The translations under genes were made by a program, and so were the position numbers. From Microbacteriaceae bacterium MWH-Ta3 (GTDB lineage Bacteria > Actinomycetota > Actinomycetes > Actinomycetales > Microbacteriaceae): DNA of 64,000 nt. A model generated the notes under the pieces. That model was not told the DNA's origin and did not search any database. It saw only the letters and a program-made list of their open reading frames with translations. Location of the stretch: NCBI GenBank assembly GCA_003053925.1, contig QBKD01000001.1, positions 372,001-436,000 on the forward strand, in the 5' to 3' direction. This document shows positions 60,048-64,000 of this stretch, piece after piece (position 1 is the first letter of the stretch; each line of letters opens with the position of its first letter).

Positions 60048-60902
60048 ATGCGTTTTGCATCCGCCGCCGCCGCCCTTGCAGCCACCGCCCTTCTTGTGGC
60101 TCCCGCAGCTTCACACGCCATCACCGAGACTTACGGTGTCGACATTTACATGTCCGCCCCCACTGTGCAGGGAACGGCAATCACCAACAGCGTGACCGTT
60201 GAAAGCTTCAACCTTGCCAGCACCGGCGCCTGCCCCGAATCGATCGCCATTGGCGCCGTGTCGGGCGACTGCCTCGTGGAGGTTGCAGGAACGTATGGTG
60301 GAGCATCGGCCGACGCCGACGACGCCACCCCGACCACCGGCGGAAGCGGAAGCAACTACGCCTCGACCTCCGGCCCGTCCACTACGATCACCATCGACCT
60401 CACGCAGCCTGCGAAGTACCTGGGCTTGTGGTGGTCCGCTGGCAGCGCATCGAACGTGGTGGAACTGTACTCCGGCGAAGACCGCGTTGCGTACATGACG
60501 ACTTCGACGTTGATGTCACTTCTGGAGACCGGTGGCGTGACCTCGGTCGGCGGCACCGACTACAACACGTCGGATTACTACGGCAACCCCCGGGACAACT
60601 CGTTGGCCTCTGCTGAGCCCTTCTTGTACCTCAACCTGTATGGCACGGGTGGCGCATCGTTCGACCGCATTGTGTTGTCTGGTGGAGGATTCGAATTCGA
60701 CAACATCGCAGTTTCGGACCTCGCGCAGGTGCCGGGAAACGGTGAGGTCGGCGTCGAGTTCATCGCCGGCGAGAACGCTCCCGCTGCCGAAGAAGAAACC
60801 GAAGAACTGGCTGAGACCGGCGTCAACGCCGGTGCACTGTTCGGGTTCGCTGTGCTGGCAATTGCAGCTGGTGCCGTGGCCATGCGCCGTCGGGTGTCCT
60901 AA
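60048..60902 (+). CDS. Sortase-anchored secreted protein (LAETG) inside the Tad locus
   Basis: This 284-residue surface protein has a signal peptide (about 1-24, ending SHA) and a beta-rich, Ser/Thr/Gly-rich domain. An FDNIAVSD-like end recalls secreted 'choice-of-anchor' domains. An acidic stretch (AAEEETEE), LAETG, a hydrophobic segment and MRRRVS follow. The function is unknown. It lies on the opposite strand between the pilin genes and the TadB/C gene. Its anchor (ELAETGVNA) is identical to that of the C-type lectin protein. GAAAGG precedes the ATG. Confidence 0.8.
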   Translation: MRFASAAAALAATALLVAPAASHAITETYGVDIYMSAPTVQGTAITNSVTVESFNLASTGACPESIAIGAVSGDCLVEVAGTYGGASADADDATPTTGGSGSNYASTSGPSTTITIDLTQPAKYLGLWWSAGSASNVVELYSGEDRVAYMTTSTLMSLLETGGVTSVGGTDYNTSDYYGNPRDNSLASAEPFLYLNLYGTGGASFDRIVLSGGGFEFDNIAVSDLAQVPGNGEVGVEFIAGENAPAAEEETEELAETGVNAGALFGFAVLAIAAGAVAMRRRVS

Positions 60903-60919
60903 CCTCTGGCTCGATTTTT

Positions 60920-60955
60920 ACGGTGGCGGCGTGTGGAGACACACGCCGCCACCGT
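60920..60955. terminator. Bidirectional terminator with GAGA tetraloop
   Basis: A perfect 16-bp stem (60920-60935 with 60940-60955) with a GNRA loop lies between the LAETG gene and the convergent TadB/C gene. T-runs are present on both sides (ATTTTTA before, TGTTTT after). Confidence 0.85.
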
Positions 60956-60962
60956 TGTTTTA

Positions 60963-61811
60963 TCACGACAACGCCTGGCTCGCCATCGCCACCACCGTCG
61001 GCACGACAACCAACAGGATGAAGGCGGGAAACAGGCACACACCCACGGGCACGACAAGGCGACTGGGAAGTTGTTCGATGGCGCGCTGCGCCGCATCGGC
61101 CGCGCCTCGGCGCAGCGAATCGGCCCACGCCGCAAGCGCCGATGCCATGGGCATTCCCGTTGACCGTGACGACTGTGCCACCGTGCGAATAACCTCGAGC
61201 TGATCCGCCGCGCTCCATCGCGCCGCGAGAGGTTCCAACGCCGACACCATTGCTGCGCCACTGATTCCCGACCGAACGGTGTGGGCGGCAAGGTCACACA
61301 ACACTCCAGTCGTTAGTTCGGGCAGCGGTACATCGGCAACGAGTCGCGCCATCCACCGCCAGCCCCATACGGATAACCCGGCTCCGACACTCGCGCACGC
61401 CCACCCCAACCCGGTGCCCACCATAAAGCCGAATGTGTCGAGGCCCATGAGCGCAGCCATCACCACACCAACGGGCGGAAGGGCTGCCAACACCCGCACC
61501 GACATCTGTGTACCCGAACGAGCCGTTTCTGCCGCGCGCCGCAGGCTGCGCAGATTTTCGAGCGCCGCGCCCGCCACCTCGCATATTTCGGCCCGCGGAA
61601 TTCCCGTTCGCGACGCGTATGACCACACATCGCGAATCACCGCCCATTCGCCCGTTGCCTCCAGCGCCGCCACTGCCTGATGCACAGGAACACCGGAACG
61701 AACGCGCCGGCACACCTCGTGCGCCGGGGGTTCATCAATCGCCGCCCACACCGCCTCGGTGTCCAGACCCGCGCGCAGAAGTGTCGCCATGTGAAGCAAC
61801 GCGTTAGTCAC
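60963..61811 (-). CDS. Tad secretion membrane protein (type II secretion F domain)
   Basis: This 282-residue inner-membrane platform protein has F-domain-like segments (about 1-95 and 175-265, TTGVLCDLAAHTVRSGISGAAMVSALEPL) separated by a membrane pair. The C-terminal membrane segment ends in VPTVVAMASQALS. Canonical Tad systems have separate TadB and TadC genes, and only one is seen here. The start is a GTG overlapping the ATPase stop by eight bases. Confidence 0.82.
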   Translation of the reverse strand: MTNALLHMATLLRAGLDTEAVWAAIDEPPAHEVCRRVRSGVPVHQAVAALEATGEWAVIRDVWSYASRTGIPRAEICEVAGAALENLRSLRRAAETARSGTQMSVRVLAALPPVGVVMAALMGLDTFGFMVGTGLGWACASVGAGLSVWGWRWMARLVADVPLPELTTGVLCDLAAHTVRSGISGAAMVSALEPLAARWSAADQLEVIRTVAQSSRSTGMPMASALAAWADSLRRGAADAAQRAIEQLPSRLVVPVGVCLFPAFILLVVVPTVVAMASQALS

Positions 61812-62724
61812 GATTAATCACCAGTCGCGAATCCTTCAACCACAGCGAACCCGTAGTCGCCACGGTTCCCGCCTCGGCACGTGTGCACATGACCATTCGC
61901 GTGAACGCACCGGCGCAGAGTTCCGCCATGGCGTTGGGCGCTACTCCCGCCATGAGCCCTAGCGCCGTCAGTCGCGCCGGAATATCCTGCAGCGTTCGAG
62001 CGTGCACGGTGCAGATTCCCGCGTGGCCACTTGTGAGGGCCACGGTCATGTCCAATATTTCGGGGCCGCGAACTTCGCCCACTACCAACCAATCGGGCCG
62101 CATCCGCATGCTCGATCTCACGAGGTCGCGCAACGACACAGCGCCCGCGCCGTCTGCCGTGGGCGGCACCGTGGACAACGACACCACATGCGGGTGTTGC
62201 GGAGCCAATTCCGGCACATCCTCGGCAATCACGATCCGCCGCGAATGGTCCACCAGTTCCAGTGCTAGTCGGGCCAGTGTGGTTTTTCCTGCGCCCGTCG
62301 CACCCGCTATCAGAATGCTGTCACCGCGGCGAACCCACTCGGACACGGTGTCGCGAATCGACCGGCCGTGCCGATCAACAAAGCTCTCGAGGCTCGTCGC
62401 CGCTTCGGGGTGGAAACGCAACGAGAGCTCGACCCCACTGGGAGATGCCGGCGGCAACACCACGTTCACGCGCACGCGATGGCCAATCGCACCGTCGCCG
62501 ATGGGATGCGCATCGTCAACGGTTCGTCCGGCAAGTTCCATCAGCGCAACGGCAACGAACCGTGTGGTGGCCGGGTCGAGCCTCAGGGACTCAGATTTCA
62601 CCATCCCAGCACCCGAATCCACCCACACATCGCCACGGGCCGTCACGCACACATCGCGCACGGCGGGGGTAATCGCGCCGACCAAGGGGCCGAGGGCGAC
62701 GGTCAACGCGCGCGACAGAAACAT
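61804..62724 (-). CDS. TadA-type pilus assembly ATPase
   Basis: This protein of about 306 residues is the motor ATPase of the Tad pilus. Walker A is LIAGATGAGKTTLARLA, the Asp box IVIAEDVPEL and Walker B WLVVGEVRGPEILDM; the His-containing GHAGICTVHA follows. It is shorter at the N-terminus than mycobacterial homologues. The start is uncertain: the ATG at 62724 has GATAGT six bases upstream and no ribosome binding site. An open upstream extension to 62865 exists but is cysteine-rich and unlike the family. Confidence 0.87.
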   Translation of the reverse strand: MFLSRALTVALGPLVGAITPAVRDVCVTARGDVWVDSGAGMVKSESLRLDPATTRFVAVALMELAGRTVDDAHPIGDGAIGHRVRVNVVLPPASPSGVELSLRFHPEAATSLESFVDRHGRSIRDTVSEWVRRGDSILIAGATGAGKTTLARLALELVDHSRRIVIAEDVPELAPQHPHVVSLSTVPPTADGAGAVSLRDLVRSSMRMRPDWLVVGEVRGPEILDMTVALTSGHAGICTVHARTLQDIPARLTALGLMAGVAPNAMAELCAGAFTRMVMCTRAEAGTVATTGSLWLKDSRLVINRD

Positions 62725-62896
62725 GGTTCGACTATCGCCGAATTGCTGGCCAACAGCCCCACAGAGGCTCGAACCTGTGCAGAACCAACAATATTTTCCC
62801 GTTGTGCAGTAATTGTCCACGCACATCGGTTTAGACTGGCGAATGCCTCTCTGTGAGGCACGCACAACTATTCACGACACGGATCAAGGACGATAA

Positions 62897-64000
62897 ATGT
62901 CGACAACGATTGACAGCCTGCTGCACGAAAACCGCCACTTCCCGCCCAGCGCTGAGTTCAGTGCCAACGCCATTGCGAAGCCCGAAATTTACGACGAGGC
63001 GCGCGCCGACCGTCTGGCATTCTGGGCTACTCAGGCGCGAGAACTGCACTGGCACACCCCCTTCACCGAGGTGCTCGACTGGTCGAACGCCCCCTTCGCA
63101 CGCTGGTTTGGCGACGGCGAGATCAACGTTGCGTACAACTGCCTGGACCGCCACGTTATTGCCGGTCACGGCGACCGCGTTGCTCTGCACTTCGAGGGCG
63201 AACCCGGCGATACCCGCAGCATCACCTATGCCGAGCTCACGAGCGAGGTCAAGAAGGCTGCCAACATGCTGGCAAGTCTGGGCGTGAAGCAGGGCGACCG
63301 CGTGGCTATTTATATGCCCGTAATCCCCGAGACGGTGGTAGCAATGTTGGCCTGCGCACGTTTAGGCGCAATCCACTCGGTGATCTTCGGCGGATTCAGC
63401 GCCGAAAGCCTGCGCTCGCGCATTGTGGATGCCGGCGCGACCGTGGTTATCACCGCTGACGGCGGTTACCGCAAGGGCTCCGTCTTCGCACTGAAGCCCG
63501 CCGTCGACGAGGCCGTCGCGGGCATCGAGACCGTCGAGCACGTCGTTGTCGTGAAGCGTGGCGGCAATGAGGTTGTGTGGAACGAACGCGACATCTGGTG
63601 GCACGACGCCATCGCCCCCATGAACGACGACCACGTGGCCCAGGGCTTCGAGTCCGAGAACCCGCTGTTCATTCTGTACACCTCGGGCACTACTGGTGCA
63701 CCCAAGGGAATCTTGCACACCAGTGGCGGTTACCTGACGCAGGCTGCGTTTACGCATCGCAACGTATTTGACCTGCACCCCGAAACCGATGTGTACTGGT
63801 GCACCGCCGACGTGGGCTGGATTACCGGCCACTCCTATGTCGCGTACGGTCCCCTTGCCAATGGCGCTACCCAGGTGCTGTACGAAGGCACCCCGGACTT
63901 CCCGGAACCGGGCCGCTGGTGGGACATCATCGAAAAGTACAAGGTGTCTATCTTCTACACCGCCCCCACCGCCATTCGCTCGTTCATGAAGATGGGCCGC
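62897..64000 (+). CDS. acs: Acetyl-CoA synthetase (3' end beyond window)
   Basis: The first 368 codons of an AMP-forming acetyl-CoA synthetase, which activates acetate with ATP and CoA. The N-terminal ACAS block ([20 protein letters not shown]), the phosphate-binding motif [11 protein letters not shown] and the [14 protein letters not shown] region are present. The remaining part, about 280 residues with the catalytic C-terminal lid, is cut off by the window end. AAGGA lies seven bases before the ATG. With actP nearby it supports acetate assimilation. Confidence 0.93.
   Translation, partial: MSTTIDSLLHENRHFPPSAEFSANAIAKPEIYDEARADRLAFWATQARELHWHTPFTEVLDWSNAPFARWFGDGEINVAYNCLDRHVIAGHGDRVALHFEGEPGDTRSITYAELTSEVKKAANMLASLGVKQGDRVAIYMPVIPETVVAMLACARLGAIHSVIFGGFSAESLRSRIVDAGATVVITADGGYRKGSVFALKPAVDEAVAGIETVEHVVVVKRGGNEVVWNERDIWWHDAIAPMNDDHVAQGFESENPLFILYTSGTTGAPKGILHTSGGYLTQAAFTHRNVFDLHPETDVYWCTADVGWITGHSYVAYGPLANGATQVLYEGTPDFPEPGRWWDIIEKYKVSIFYTAPTAIRSFMKMGR

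Noticed and set aside
62725-62865. N-terminal extension of the TadA ATPase
   Set aside because: The open frame continues upstream, but the added residues are Cys-rich and unlike TadA. A -10-like hexamer lies six bases before the ATG at 62724.

Overview
The window is chromosomal DNA from a high-GC Gram-positive bacterium (Actinobacteria). The closest fit is the family Microbacteriaceae, perhaps one of its streamlined, small-genome members. The lineage call is inference. It rests on LAxTG-type sortase signals with short hydrophobic tails, a DUF3027/cold-shock pair, a bacterial XPB helicase with its helicase-associated partner, a Tad pilus locus with DUF4244 and TadE-like small genes, CIRCE-controlled groEL, a DtxR/IdeR regulator, and many apparently leaderless genes. 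Gene density is high and most of the content is core metabolism or housekeeping. No phage, transposon or CRISPR array was found.

Layout. 0.1-2 kb: metY plus a CoA-binding protein. 2-7 kb: an aldo/keto reductase divergent from hrpA. 7-10.6 kb: the ribonucleotide reductase operon, with a paired NrdR-box promoter, a detached C-terminal cysteine tail and a radical subunit with class Ic residues. 10.8-16.6 kb: two MFS exporters, two alpha/beta hydrolases, a CaiB/BaiF CoA-transferase and DedA. 16.8-18.9 kb: kynureninase and tryptophan 2,3-dioxygenase, then tRNA-Ala. 19.1-22.4 kb: a candidate secreted-peptide/XRE-TPR regulatory module. 22.4-26.2 kb: an RpiB-like protein, a membrane protein, a GNAT enzyme, galU and 5-formyl-THF cyclo-ligase. 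26.2-29.8 kb: a large helicase-like protein with eroded ATPase motifs. 29.9-31.4 kb: tRNA-Arg, a repeat-rich non-coding block, an HNH protein and a candidate structured RNA. 31.4-35.2 kb: NlpC/P60 hydrolase, DtxR, serC, DUF3027, cold-shock protein. 35.3-40.7 kb: XPB pair, WXG100 protein, groEL. 40.7-45.8 kb: DUF3048 lipoprotein, LytR_C protein, DUF2332 protein, msrB, tRNA-Thr, a TAP-like lipoprotein hydrolase. 45.8-52.6 kb: the topA-tmk-holB operon flanked by two LAxTG surface proteins, one of them a C-type lectin. 52.8-56.8 kb: a polyamine-type ABC transporter. 56.9-58.9 kb: acetate symporter and DUF485 partner. 59.0-62.7 kb: a Tad pilus locus split by a third LAxTG gene. 62.9 kb to the end: acetyl-CoA synthetase, cut by the window edge.

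The strongest candidate for an undescribed system lies at 19.8-22.4 kb. A 38-residue secreted peptide has its own ribosome binding site, signal peptide and terminator. It is transcribed divergently from an XRE-HTH/TPR regulator, and the regulator is followed by a paralogous TPR protein without an HTH. This is the architecture of the peptide-quorum-sensing (RRNPP) systems known from Firmicutes. Peptide sensing is inferred from gene arrangement and family features and is not demonstrated.

Second in interest is the ribonucleotide reductase operon. The redox-active Cys-x-x-Cys tail of the large subunit is encoded by a separate 27-codon ORF overlapping the nrdA stop. The small subunit carries the Glu and Phe replacements that define the Mn/Fe class Ic enzymes of Chlamydia. 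A recurrent promoter pattern, a TANNNT hexamer exactly 6 nt before the start codon, suggests that leaderless mRNAs are common here.
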